The notes beneath the pieces are model-generated. The model ran no database searches. It was given only the letters and a program-made list of their open reading frames with translations, and was not told the origin of the DNA. From positions 1-33,850 of the forward strand of contig JAFQQT010000007.1 in the NCBI GenBank assembly GCA_017410455.1: 33,850 nt of DNA, given 5' to 3'. This DNA comes from Clostridia bacterium. Its GTDB lineage: Bacteria; Bacillota; Clostridia; Christensenellales; Aristaeellaceae. Both the position numbers and the translations under genes were made by a program. Of the stretch, positions 24,028-32,196 are shown in pieces; the stretch's first letter is position 1, and each line of letters starts with the position of its first letter.

Positions 24028-24861
24028 ATGTCCATCTTCTACCGCTACCCCAACGGCCTGCGCAAGGCCCTGACCCTGTCCTACGACGACGGCGTTGAGC
24101 AGGACGTCCGCCTGATCGAAACGCTTGATAAGCACGGCATCCGCTGCACCTTCAACCTCAACAGCGGCTGCTGGGCGAAGGAAGGCACCGTGTACCCCGC
24201 GGGGCACATCCACCGCCGCATGAGTGCCTCGCAGGTGGCGAAGGTCTACGCCAACCCCAACCACGAGGTGGCCGCCCACTGCCTGACCCACGCCAGCCTG
24301 ACGGAGCTGAACCCGGCGCAAATCGCCCATGAAGTCCTCGCCGACCGCGAGAACCTCGAAGCCATGTTCGGCGGCCTCGTCCGCGGCCTGGCCTACCCCT
24401 TCGGCACCTTCTCCGACACGGTGGTGGACGCGCTGAAGGCCACCGGCACCGCCTACGCCCGCACAGTGGTGAGCACCAACAACTTCGCCATCCCCACCGA
24501 CTGGCTGCGCCTGCACCCCACCTGCCACCACAACGCCCCGAACCTCATGCAGCTGTGCGACCGCTTCCTGAACGACCCCGCCCCCTTCGGGAGCCTGCTG
24601 TTCTACCTCTGGGGCCACAGCTACGAGTTCGAGGCGGACAACAACTGGCAGGTCATCGAGGAATTCTGCGAAAAGCTGGGCGGCCGCGACGACATCTGGT
24701 ACGCCACCAACATCCAGATCGTCGATTACGTCAACGCCTGCCGCGCCATCATCGCCTCCGCCGACGGCCGGACGCTGCATAACCCCACCGCCATCGACGT
24801 GTGGGCGGACGCCTTCGGCAGGACCGTGTGCATCCCGGCGGGGCAGAGCGTGCGGGTGTGA
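24028..24861 (+). CDS. polysaccharide deacetylase (CE4-type)
   Basis: 277 residues. Catalytic motif 1 is LSYDDG (D20, D21); the metal histidines are H84 and H88 in HEVAAHCLTH; AYPFG and LWGHSYEF provide later motifs. It should remove acetyl groups from a polysaccharide or peptidoglycan. There is no signal peptide, although most CE4 enzymes are exported, so it may act on a cytosolic sugar precursor. AAAGGAGG lies upstream of the ATG. It is 39 bases after the acyltransferase and 100 before the TIR-LRR gene, with no terminator between, so the genes could share a transcript. Confidence 0.85.
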   Translation: MSIFYRYPNGLRKALTLSYDDGVEQDVRLIETLDKHGIRCTFNLNSGCWAKEGTVYPAGHIHRRMSASQVAKVYANPNHEVAAHCLTHASLTELNPAQIAHEVLADRENLEAMFGGLVRGLAYPFGTFSDTVVDALKATGTAYARTVVSTNNFAIPTDWLRLHPTCHHNAPNLMQLCDRFLNDPAPFGSLLFYLWGHSYEFEADNNWQVIEEFCEKLGGRDDIWYATNIQIVDYVNACRAIIASADGRTLHNPTAIDVWADAFGRTVCIPAGQSVRV

Positions 24862-24961
24862 GCCTGAATGAGCAGGAAAATCCCCCCAGCCTGTCGAATA
24901 CGCAGGAAACCCGACGAATACATCCGTTGAACCCTGCACCACCCGTTCAGGAGGTTCCGCC

Positions 24962-27900
24962 ATGTCCGCTTGCACCCTGATCTGCCGCAACTGCGGCTAT
25001 ATGTACGACCTGCCCGACAGCAAGGAGCACCAGCCCTGCCCGGCCTGCAGCACGGAGAACTGCCGTCCGCAGGCCGAGGGCGAGGCGCTGGACAAGCTCC
25101 AGCGTGCCACCCGCCTGCGCCTGGATGGCGAGTATGACGAGGCGCTGCGCAGCTACAACTTCGTCCTGATGGATTACGAGGACGAGCACGAGGCCCTCTG
25201 GGGCAAGCTCCAGTGCGAGTATGGCGTGGAGTTCGTCACCGACCCCCGCTCCGGCGAGCGCAAGGCCACGGTGCACAGGCCCCACAGCCGCCCCATGCAG
25301 CTGCAGTCCGACTTCCGCCGCGCCTGCGAGCTTGCGCCGGAGGAGATCCGCACGCAGTACGAGGCCGAGGCGGCCTATGTGGACGCAGCGCAGGCGGAGA
25401 TCAACCGCCTGAAGGAGAGCGCGCCACCCTTTGACGTGTTCATCTGCCACAAGACCACCCCGCTGACCGGCGGTGGCTACACCGAGGACTACAACCGCGC
25501 CGCGAAGCTGTTCGTCAACCTGCAGAGCGCGGGGTACCGCGTGTTCTTCGCGCCCTTCGCGAACCTGGAGCCCGGCGCGAGCTACGAGGCGGGCATCTAC
25601 CACGCCCTGTCCACCGCGAAGGTGATGCTGCTCATCTCCTCCGACGCGGCGTTCCTGACCAGCCCGTGGGTGAAGTCGGAGTGGACGCGCTACCTCGAGA
25701 TGCTCGACGACGGCGCAGACAAGCACCTGATCCCGCTGATGTACGGCAGCCTCTCCGACGCGCGGATGCCCAAGGAGATCCGCCTGCGCGGCCTGCAGAA
25801 CATCCGCATGGAGGACTTCGACGCGGCGGAGAAGCTGATGGCGGCTTTGGCGCGGTATACGGGGAAGGGAAAAGCGGTTCCGCAGCCCATGGCACAGGTG
25901 GTGCAGCCCAAGCCTGTACAGCCTGAGCCGCAGCCTGTGGCGACGCAGACGGTGCAGACGAAGCCGGTGCCTGCCCCCGCCGCTAAGCCCACCCCTGCCT
26001 ACGCCCCGGAGAGCCACTTCGAGACCATAGCGGTGAAGGGTGGCGTGGCCATCACGGGATACAATGGCCCGGGCGGCGAGGTGCTGATTCCGCCGATGAT
26101 TGGCGGGAAGAAGGTCGTGACAATCAAGGATAAGGCGTTCCTTAACTGTAGCAGTTTGACAGGCGTGACCATCCCAGAAGGCGTGACGAGCATCGGGGTG
26201 GCGGCCTTCGAGGATTGCAGCAGCCTGACGAGCGTGAGTCTTCCAGCAAGCTTATCATTCCTTACCGACACTTCTTTTTGCAGATGCCGTGCACTGACGA
26301 CTATCTCTGTTGCAGATGGAAATGAGAAGTATTATGTTCGGGACAATGTATTGATGTCACGTGATAATGCATTGATATGCTATCCTGCGGGTTTACCGGC
26401 ATCAAGCTATGCCATTCCGGAGGGTGTGACAAGCATCGGCAATTGGGCTTTTTGTAGTTGCCACAGTCTGACGAGCATGAGCATCCCAGAGGGCGTGACG
26501 AACATCGGGGATACGGCGTTTTTTGATTGTGTCCGTATGATGAATGTGAGTATCCCGGAGAGCGTGACGCACATCGGAGATTGGGCGTTCTCTGGCTGTA
26601 CAAGTATGACGAGCGTAAGCATCCCGAAGAACGTGAGAAGTATCGGGAATTGGGCGTTCTATAGATGCAGAAGTCTAACAATCGTGAATGTCCCCGCAAA
26701 CGTGACGCTCATTTCCGATGGGGCGTTTGGTGCCTGCCCCAACCTCACCCTCCGCGTCCACCCGAACACCCCCGCCCACACCTACGCGCAGAAGAACAGC
26801 CTCCGCTTCGAGCTGATCAGCAGCGCACCGGAGGTTGCCCCGACACGCCCGGCAGCCCCTGCCCAGCCCAAGCCCGCCTACACCCCAGAGCACCACTTCA
26901 CAACCAAAGCGGTCGACGGCGGCGTGGCCATCACCAAGTATACCGGCTCCGGCGGCGAAGTGCTGATTCCGCCAACGGTTGGCGGGAAGAAGGTTGTGGA
27001 GATTGGCAAGGAGGCATTCAAGGAACAACAGGCGCTGACGAAGGTTATCATCCCAGAAAGCGTGACGAGTATCGGGAATTCGGCATTTAGCAACTGCAGC
27101 CGCATGACCAGCGTGAGGATTCCAGCAGGCATGACAAGCATCGGGAGCTGGGCATTCCATGGCTGCAGCAGTCTGACGAGTGTAAACATCCCAGAAGGTG
27201 TAACCAGTATCGGTTGGGATGCATTTCATGGCTGCAGCAATCTGACCCACGTGCACATCCCTGCAAGTGTCTTGAACCTTGATGGTAATTCTTTCAGTCG
27301 CTGTAGCGGTCTGAAGACCATCTCCGTTGCAGCAGCGAACAAGATGTACTATATTCAGGGAAGCGTATTGTTTTCCAGAAAGAATGAGTTGGTATGCTAT
27401 CCCGCTGGCTCGACAGCATCACACTATGTCATCCCGGAGAGTGTAACGAGCATCGGGGCTTCTGCGTTCAATGGCTGCAACAGCCTGACCAGCGTGAGCA
27501 TACCGGAAGGCGTGACGAGCATCGGGCAGTCGGCGTTCGATGGCTGCAGCAGCCTGACAAGTATAAATATTCCAGAAGGCGTGAGGAGCATTACTGATTA
27601 TGCGTTCAGTCGCTGCGAAAGGCTGATGAGCGTGAGCATACCAGCCAGCGTGACGAGTATTGGAGATCTGGCATTCCTTGGCTGCCGCAACCTGAAGAGC
27701 GTGAGTCTCCCGGAAGGCTTGACGAGAATCGGAAAGTGGGCATTCTCTTTCTGCAGCAACCTGACCAGCGTAAGCATCCCGGAAGGTGTGACGAGCATCG
27801 GAGATAATCCGTTCGACCGCTGCCCCAACCTCACCCTCCGCGTCCACCCGAACTCCCCCGCCCACACCTACGCGCAGAAGAACAGCCTCCGCTTCGAGCT

Positions 27901-29131
27901 GGTCAGCAGCGCACCGGTGGTTCCCCCGACCCGCCTGGCGGCGGGCCTCGCGCAGTCCAAGCCCGCCTACACCCCAGAGCACCACTTCACAACCAAAGCG
28001 GTCGCTGGCGGCGTGGCCATCACCGGGTATACCGGCTCCGGCAGCGAGGTGCTGATTCCGCCAACGGTTGGCGGGGAGAAGGTCGTGAAGATTGGCGAGA
28101 AGGCGTTCGAGAAACAAAAGACATTGACGAAGGTTGTTATCCCAGAAAGCGTGACCATCATCGAAGATTGGGCGTTCACAGGCTGCATCAGCCTGATCGA
28201 TATGGTCATCCCGGAGGGCACGACCCGCATCGGGAACAGTGCATTCTCGGGATGCAGCCGCCTGACCAGCCTGATCATTCCGGAAAGCGTGGCCCACATC
28301 GGATTCTGGGCCTTCTACGGCTGCAATAACCTCACCCTCCGCGTCCACCCGAACACCCCCGCCCACACCTACGCGCAGAAGAACAGCCTCCGCTTCGAGC
28401 TGGTCAGCAGCGCACCGGAGGTTCCCCCGACCCGCCCGGCGGCCCCAGTGCAGCCCAAGCCTGTGCCGAAGCCGGTGCAGCCCACCCCCGCCTACACCCC
28501 CGAGCGCGACTTCTCCACCACCCCCACCCCCTCCGGCTTCGCCATCAGCAAGTACAATGGCGCCGCCGCAAAGGTGATCATCCCCCCGACGATCGGCGGT
28601 AAGCGCGTCACCGAGGTCGGTGCGGAGGCTTTCCGCGCCAATACGCGCCTGGAGGAGGTCGTCCTCCCCGAGGGCGTGACACGGATCGGTTACGGCGCAT
28701 TCCGGGAGTGTACGGACCTCCGGCACGTCGCCCTGCCCGCCAGCCTGACTGCCATCGATGGCAACGCGTTCCAGGGCTGCCGCAGCCTGCAGGCCATCGC
28801 GCTGCCCGGCGCGCTGACGGAGATCCAGCAGTACACCTTCAACGGCTGCACGAGCCTGAAGGAGGTCGCCGTGCCGGCGAAGGTCGTCCGCATCGGCCTG
28901 TCGGCCTTCGATTACTGCACGAGCCTCACCAGCGTCACCCTGCCCGCCGGGCTGCGTGAGATCGGCAACATGGCGTTCTACCGCTGCTTCCTGCTGTCGC
29001 GCATCAACCTGCCCGACGGCGTAAAGCTGGGCAAGGACGTCTTCGGCCAGTGCAAGCGGCTGCCCGCGTCCATCACCCGCAGGTCGTCCACCAGCTTCGC
29101 CGGCTTCATCGACAAGATCCTGCCATTCTGA
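24962..29131 (+). CDS. zinc ribbon-TIR-LRR_5 receptor-like protein
   Basis: 1389 residues, no signal peptide or membrane helix. Order: zinc ribbon (CRNC, C8/C11; CPAC, C26/C29); TPR-like helices (about 40-150: EALDKLQRATRLRLDGEYDEA); TIR domain (157-295: FDVFICHK, GYRVFFAPFANLEPG, SYEAGIYHAL, VMLLISSDAAFLTSPW); a Pro/Gln linker (300-345); then four LRR_5 modules at about 346-629, 637-993, 1000-1154 and 1176-1389, joined by Pro-rich linkers. E209 in SYEAG sits where TIR NADases keep their catalytic glutamate. The ribbon-TPR-TIR front is a known Clostridial arrangement; the LRR tail is the odd part. Predicted role: cytosolic sensor that cleaves NAD or makes a signal when the LRRs bind a target. 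AGGAGG precedes the ATG. Confidence 0.85.
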   Translation: MSACTLICRNCGYMYDLPDSKEHQPCPACSTENCRPQAEGEALDKLQRATRLRLDGEYDEALRSYNFVLMDYEDEHEALWGKLQCEYGVEFVTDPRSGERKATVHRPHSRPMQLQSDFRRACELAPEEIRTQYEAEAAYVDAAQAEINRLKESAPPFDVFICHKTTPLTGGGYTEDYNRAAKLFVNLQSAGYRVFFAPFANLEPGASYEAGIYHALSTAKVMLLISSDAAFLTSPWVKSEWTRYLEMLDDGADKHLIPLMYGSLSDARMPKEIRLRGLQNIRMEDFDAAEKLMAALARYTGKGKAVPQPMAQVVQPKPVQPEPQPVATQTVQTKPVPAPAAKPTPAYAPESHFETIAVKGGVAITGYNGPGGEVLIPPMIGGKKVVTIKDKAFLNCSSLTGVTIPEGVTSIGVAAFEDCSSLTSVSLPASLSFLTDTSFCRCRALTTISVADGNEKYYVRDNVLMSRDNALICYPAGLPASSYAIPEGVTSIGNWAFCSCHSLTSMSIPEGVTNIGDTAFFDCVRMMNVSIPESVTHIGDWAFSGCTSMTSVSIPKNVRSIGNWAFYRCRSLTIVNVPANVTLISDGAFGACPNLTLRVHPNTPAHTYAQKNSLRFELISSAPEVAPTRPAAPAQPKPAYTPEHHFTTKAVDGGVAITKYTGSGGEVLIPPTVGGKKVVEIGKEAFKEQQALTKVIIPESVTSIGNSAFSNCSRMTSVRIPAGMTSIGSWAFHGCSSLTSVNIPEGVTSIGWDAFHGCSNLTHVHIPASVLNLDGNSFSRCSGLKTISVAAANKMYYIQGSVLFSRKNELVCYPAGSTASHYVIPESVTSIGASAFNGCNSLTSVSIPEGVTSIGQSAFDGCSSLTSINIPEGVRSITDYAFSRCERLMSVSIPASVTSIGDLAFLGCRNLKSVSLPEGLTRIGKWAFSFCSNLTSVSIPEGVTSIGDNPFDRCPNLTLRVHPNSPAHTYAQKNSLRFELVSSAPVVPPTRLAAGLAQSKPAYTPEHHFTTKAVAGGVAITGYTGSGSEVLIPPTVGGEKVVKIGEKAFEKQKTLTKVVIPESVTIIEDWAFTGCISLIDMVIPEGTTRIGNSAFSGCSRLTSLIIPESVAHIGFWAFYGCNNLTLRVHPNTPAHTYAQKNSLRFELVSSAPEVPPTRPAAPVQPKPVPKPVQPTPAYTPERDFSTTPTPSGFAISKYNGAAAKVIIPPTIGGKRVTEVGAEAFRANTRLEEVVLPEGVTRIGYGAFRECTDLRHVALPASLTAIDGNAFQGCRSLQAIALPGALTEIQQYTFNGCTSLKEVAVPAKVVRIGLSAFDYCTSLTSVTLPAGLREIGNMAFYRCFLLSRINLPDGVKLGKDVFGQCKRLPASITRRSSTSFAGFIDKILPF
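26735..26836 (+). repeat. 102-bp module-end repeat, copy 1
   Basis: Encodes the capping segment CPNLTLRVHPNTPAHTYAQ and the following KNSLRFEL. It differs from copy 2 (27821-27922) at 3 bases and from copy 3 (28322-28423) at 4 bases. Confidence 0.92.
26870..26996 (+). repeat. 127-bp module-start repeat, copy 1
   Basis: Encodes KPAYTPEHHFTTKAV and the IPPTVGGKKV cap. About 93-95% identical by eye to 27959-28085, 1089 bases (363 codons) downstream. Confidence 0.85.
27821..27922 (+). repeat. 102-bp module-end repeat, copy 2
   Basis: In-frame copy, 1086 bases (362 codons) after copy 1. Confidence 0.92.
27959..28085 (+). repeat. 127-bp module-start repeat, copy 2
   Basis: Partner of 26870-26996; starts the third LRR module. 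Confidence 0.85.
28322..28423 (+). repeat. 102-bp module-end repeat, copy 3
   Basis: In-frame copy, 501 bases (167 codons) after copy 2; closes the short third module. Confidence 0.92.
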
Positions 29132-29147
29132 CAAGGAGGTCTTTCGC

Positions 29148-30272
29148 ATGTCCATTCAGCCCCAGCCCACCTACGCGCCTGAAAGCCACTTCACAGCCGT
29201 GGCAGTCACAGGCGGCGTGACCATCACGAAGTACACCGGCCCCGGCGGCGAGGTGCTGATCCCGCCGACCATCGGCGGGCAGCAGGTCGTGGCCATCGGC
29301 GAGGAAGCGTTCTATGATCAGGCGTCGCTTGAAAAGGTCATCATCCCGGAGGGCGTGACGGCGCTCGGGGATCTGGCCATCGCTTTCTGCGACAACCTGG
29401 TCAGCGTGACCCTCCCGGCCAGCGTGACCCGCTTCGGGTACGACCCCTTCGATAACGACCTCGATCTCGTCCTCCACGTACACCCCGGCACGCCCGCCCA
29501 GCAGTACGCCGAGCAGCGCAGGATCCCCTATGAGCTGATTGGCCTCACCCCCGACCCCACGTCCCCCTTCACCACCGCTGCAGCAGCGGATGGCGTGGCC
29601 ATCACCGGGTATACCGGGTCAGCCGCCGTGGTGATGATCCCCGCAGCCATCAGCGGGCGAAAGGTGGTGGCCATCGGGGAGAATGCATTCCAGGGGATGA
29701 CGCAGCTGACGAGCGTGCTGATCCCCACGAGCGTGACCAGCATCGGGAGCTTCGCCTTCGAAGGCTGCACCGGCCTGAGCAGCATCGCCATCCCGGAGAG
29801 CGTCACCAGCATCGGGCTGTGGGCGTTCAAGGGCTGCACGGGCCTGACCAGCATCGCCATCCCGGAGAGCGTCACCAGCATCGGGCAGGGGGCGTTCGAG
29901 GGCTGTAAGGGGCTGACCAGCATCATCCTGCCGGAGGGCCTCCGCGTCATCGACAGGTACACGTTCACGGGCTGCACCAGCCTGACAGGCGTGAAGATCC
30001 CGGCCAGTGTGACCCGGATCGAGCTCAGGGCGTTCTTTGGCTGCGCCGCGCTGGCCACCGTCGCCATCCCGGAGGGCGTGACCAGCATCGGCCAATCCGC
30101 CTTCGCCGGCTGCACCGGCCTGACCACCGCTACCATCCCCAAGAGTGTGCAGGACATCGCGGACGACGCCTTCGCCGGCTGCACCAACGTCACCCTCCGC
30201 GCCCCCCAAGTCTGCCCCGCTCACCGGTATGCCCTGAAGAATCATCTGCCTTTCGAGCAGATCACGCCCTGA
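29148..30272 (+). CDS. LRR_5 companion protein of the TIR-LRR gene
   Basis: 374 residues with no TIR, zinc ribbon or signal peptide. The N-terminus YAPESHFTAVAVTGGVTITKYTG nearly repeats the start of LRR module 1 of the gene before it. It holds two modules: a short one (about 8-130) closed by LVLHVHPGTPAQQYAEQRRIPYELI, and a longer one (about 140-374) with some eight regular repeats (GLTSIAIPESVTSIGQGAFEGC) closed by CPAHRYALKNHLPFEQI. AAGGAGG lies upstream of the ATG, 16 bases after the TIR-LRR stop, so the two genes are one operon. It could be a partner, an inhibitor, or a store of LRR sequence; these are guesses. A terminator follows at 30305-30339. Confidence 0.88.
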   Translation: MSIQPQPTYAPESHFTAVAVTGGVTITKYTGPGGEVLIPPTIGGQQVVAIGEEAFYDQASLEKVIIPEGVTALGDLAIAFCDNLVSVTLPASVTRFGYDPFDNDLDLVLHVHPGTPAQQYAEQRRIPYELIGLTPDPTSPFTTAAAADGVAITGYTGSAAVVMIPAAISGRKVVAIGENAFQGMTQLTSVLIPTSVTSIGSFAFEGCTGLSSIAIPESVTSIGLWAFKGCTGLTSIAIPESVTSIGQGAFEGCKGLTSIILPEGLRVIDRYTFTGCTSLTGVKIPASVTRIELRAFFGCAALATVAIPEGVTSIGQSAFAGCTGLTTATIPKSVQDIADDAFAGCTNVTLRAPQVCPAHRYALKNHLPFEQITP

Positions 30273-30304
30273 ACCAACTGAACCATCCCTTTCCCCGACA
30301 CAGG

Positions 30305-30339
30305 AAGGGCTGCCGCATTCATCAGCGACAGCCCTTTTC
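30305..30339 (+). terminator. terminator of the TIR-LRR operon
   Basis: AAGGGCTG-c-CGC (30305-30316) pairs with GCG-a-CAGCCCTT (30325-30336), followed by TTTT. Confidence 0.85.
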
Positions 30340-30362
30340 GTATGCTGTTTTTCCGTACCGCC

Positions 30363-31265
30363 TCAGTTCCCCTGCGCGAGGAGGGCGTTGACCTTCTCCA
30401 GCGTGGGCGGGTTGAGCGGCAGGGGGAAGGCGGTGATGGCCACGCCCGAGCAGGCGGCGGCGAAGCGCACGGTCTCCTCGTCGCTCATGCCGTGCAGCAG
30501 CGCGTAGATGCAGCCGGCCTTGTAGGTGTCGCCGGCGCCCAGGGTGCTGCGCACGTCCACCCGGAAGGCGGGCATGTACTGCATCGGCTGGCCCTTGCGG
30601 CCGTAGTACATGCCATCCGCACCGGCGGTGATGATCACCAGGCCCTCCGCCGTGCTGGTGAGCAGGGCGTAGACCTCCTCCAGCGTGTAGCCCTTGTAAT
30701 CGCCGCCGGTGCATTCGTGGGACAGCACGTTGATGGCCGCATGCTGGTGCAGGTAGGTGTCGTGGCGGCAGTCGATGGTCACATAGGGCTTGCCGTGCTT
30801 CACGCACAGCTCGGCCACCCGCTGGGTCGCCTCCCTGAAGTAGGGGTCGATGCCCACCACGCGGCAGTCGATGATGTCCTGCTCCCGGGGGGCGTTCCAG
30901 CGCTGGATGCCGGATTCGTACAGGTGCTGGAAGCGCCCCATGGGCGTGCGGCAGGCGCCGGCGATGAGCACATGATCCACCAGACCCTCCCAGTCCGGGT
31001 CGAAGAAGAGGGAGGACAGATCCACCGACTTATCAGCATAGAAGGAGCGGATCAGCTCCGCAGGCTCCCGGCCGATGTGGGTGCCGTCCATCTTCACCTG
31101 TACGCCCATGGAGGACAGCACCGTGGCCGCCGTGCCGGTCTCACCGCCGGGCAGGAAATAGCGCGCGAGGATCTCGCTGTAGGAGTCCGGCTGAGGGAAC
31201 TCGCCCTTCAGCAGGAAGGAATGGGTGCCGAGGATCTGGCCGTGGAGATAGACGTCACATTTCAT
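30363..31265 (-). CDS. PfkB-family sugar kinase
   Basis: 300 residues, cytosolic. The GGETGTAA box near residues 40-47 binds sugar, and STLGAGDTYKAG (D246 as catalytic base) is the PfkB C-terminal signature with the anion hole. It should phosphorylate a sugar or nucleoside with ATP; ribokinase, fructokinase and related options cannot be separated here. The ATG at 31265 is chosen by AGGAGG eight bases upstream; the longer frame overlaps the neighbour region and lacks a ribosome site. It is 26 bases after the nucleotidyltransferase gene and is probably the last gene of the TetR operon. Confidence 0.85.
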   Translation of the reverse strand: MKCDVYLHGQILGTHSFLLKGEFPQPDSYSEILARYFLPGGETGTAATVLSSMGVQVKMDGTHIGREPAELIRSFYADKSVDLSSLFFDPDWEGLVDHVLIAGACRTPMGRFQHLYESGIQRWNAPREQDIIDCRVVGIDPYFREATQRVAELCVKHGKPYVTIDCRHDTYLHQHAAINVLSHECTGGDYKGYTLEEVYALLTSTAEGLVIITAGADGMYYGRKGQPMQYMPAFRVDVRSTLGAGDTYKAGCIYALLHGMSDEETVRFAAACSGVAITAFPLPLNPPTLEKVNALLAQGN

Positions 31266-31291
31266 GGTGAACCTCCTGATGTCGTTGGTGT

Positions 31292-31981
31292 TCACAGAGC
31301 TGTGCCTGCAATGGATGATGTGCGGACAAGCGCCTCCCTGCACCAGCTGAGCAGCAGGGAAAGAGCCTCCTCCAGGGAAGCGGGCTCTGCCCTGCTCAGG
31401 GAGAGCGCCATGGCCAGCGCCTGCCGGTCATTGCCGGAGAGGGCCTGCAGCAGCTCCCGCTTCGTGGCGATGAAGCGGCCCGTTTCGAGGTAATGCAGGT
31501 TCTGCAGGATGAAAAAGAGCGCCTTGCAGGTCTGCGGCAGCGCGCCGATGCTGCTCTGCCGGGGCGCGTGGACATAGCGGTGGCAGAGCTCGTGGTACAG
31601 GTTTCCCACGCTCATTTTCACATAGGCGGCCACGTCGGCGGCCGTGTATGCGGGGACAAGCTCCCGCAATGTGCCGCAGAAGTCCCGCGTGGTATGCAGC
31701 AGATGGCAGATCTCCAGCGGGTTCCAGTGCCGCAGCTCCTCCCTGCCGCAGATGAAGCCGCAGGACTTGTCCGGCTCAGGCAGGGTCATGATGGCCTCGC
31801 GGTAAGCCGCGAGATCGGCCACGCGCATGTCCTCGATGACCACCATCACGTCAATGTCGCTGTGTTCGGTGGCCTCGCCCCGCAGATAGCTGCCCTGCAG
31901 GCCGACGTAGAGCAGACGCGCCCCGAAGAGGTCGCGCAACAGGCCGGTCAGGGTGAAAATGTACTCATTCGCGTTCAGCAT
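31292..31981 (-). CDS. nucleotidyltransferase-domain protein
   Basis: 229 residues. The N-terminal fold is of the polymerase-beta nucleotidyltransferase type: GLQGSYLRGEATEHSDIDVMV, with G30-S31 and the metal aspartates D42 and D44. The rest is helical, with histidine-rich segments (ICHLLHTTRDF; YHELCHRYVHAP). Such proteins transfer a nucleotide to a small molecule, a protein or an antibiotic; MNT-type antitoxin pairs have shorter chains, and no HEPN toxin is seen beside it. AAAGGA lies upstream of the ATG at 31981. It lies within the run from tetR to the kinase. Confidence 0.82.
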   Translation of the reverse strand: MLNANEYIFTLTGLLRDLFGARLLYVGLQGSYLRGEATEHSDIDVMVVIEDMRVADLAAYREAIMTLPEPDKSCGFICGREELRHWNPLEICHLLHTTRDFCGTLRELVPAYTAADVAAYVKMSVGNLYHELCHRYVHAPRQSSIGALPQTCKALFFILQNLHYLETGRFIATKRELLQALSGNDRQALAMALSLSRAEPASLEEALSLLLSWCREALVRTSSIAGTAL

Positions 31982-32002
31982 GGGATTCCTTTCTGCGCGA
32001 CT

Positions 32003-32187
32003 TCAGCCCTGCAGGCCGATCTGCGCGGTCACATGGCGCCATTCCGCCGCCGTTGTCAGGCGGAAGTCCAGCAGGGAGACCACCCCCAGGCAGTCCTCCC
32101 CGGCCAGCGGAGGCTGGTCATGGCGCGTTATTCGACGGTGACGCAGTGCTCCCGACCGTGGAATGCAAAGGGGATGGTGCACTTCAT
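32003..32187 (-). pseudogene. small gene broken by a frameshift
   Basis: An ATG at 32187, ten bases after the TetR stop and with GAGGA as ribosome site, encodes MKCTIPFAFHGREHCVTVE and then meets TAA at 32130-32128. A frame one base away continues without stop as RHDQPPLAGEDCLGVVSLLDF and on to a TGA at 32003. Joined, they would give a protein of about 62 residues in a 200-base space that is otherwise empty. It is either a frameshift mutation or a sequencing error. The family is not recognised. Confidence 0.5.
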
Positions 32188-32196
32188 CGTCTGTCC

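Noticed and set aside
26110-30200. Tandem repeats as a possible CRISPR array
   Set aside because: The period is about 66-69 bases, in frame, and encodes LRR_5 repeats; there are no constant short repeats with unique spacers and no cas genes.
24962-30272. Diversity-generating retroelement acting on the LRR modules
   Set aside because: No reverse transcriptase gene or template/variable repeat pair with adenine-specific changes was seen in the window.
31292-31981. MNT/HEPN toxin-antitoxin pair
   Set aside because: The nucleotidyltransferase is longer than typical MNT antitoxins and no HEPN-type toxin is adjacent; the small frameshifted gene next to it does not look like HEPN.
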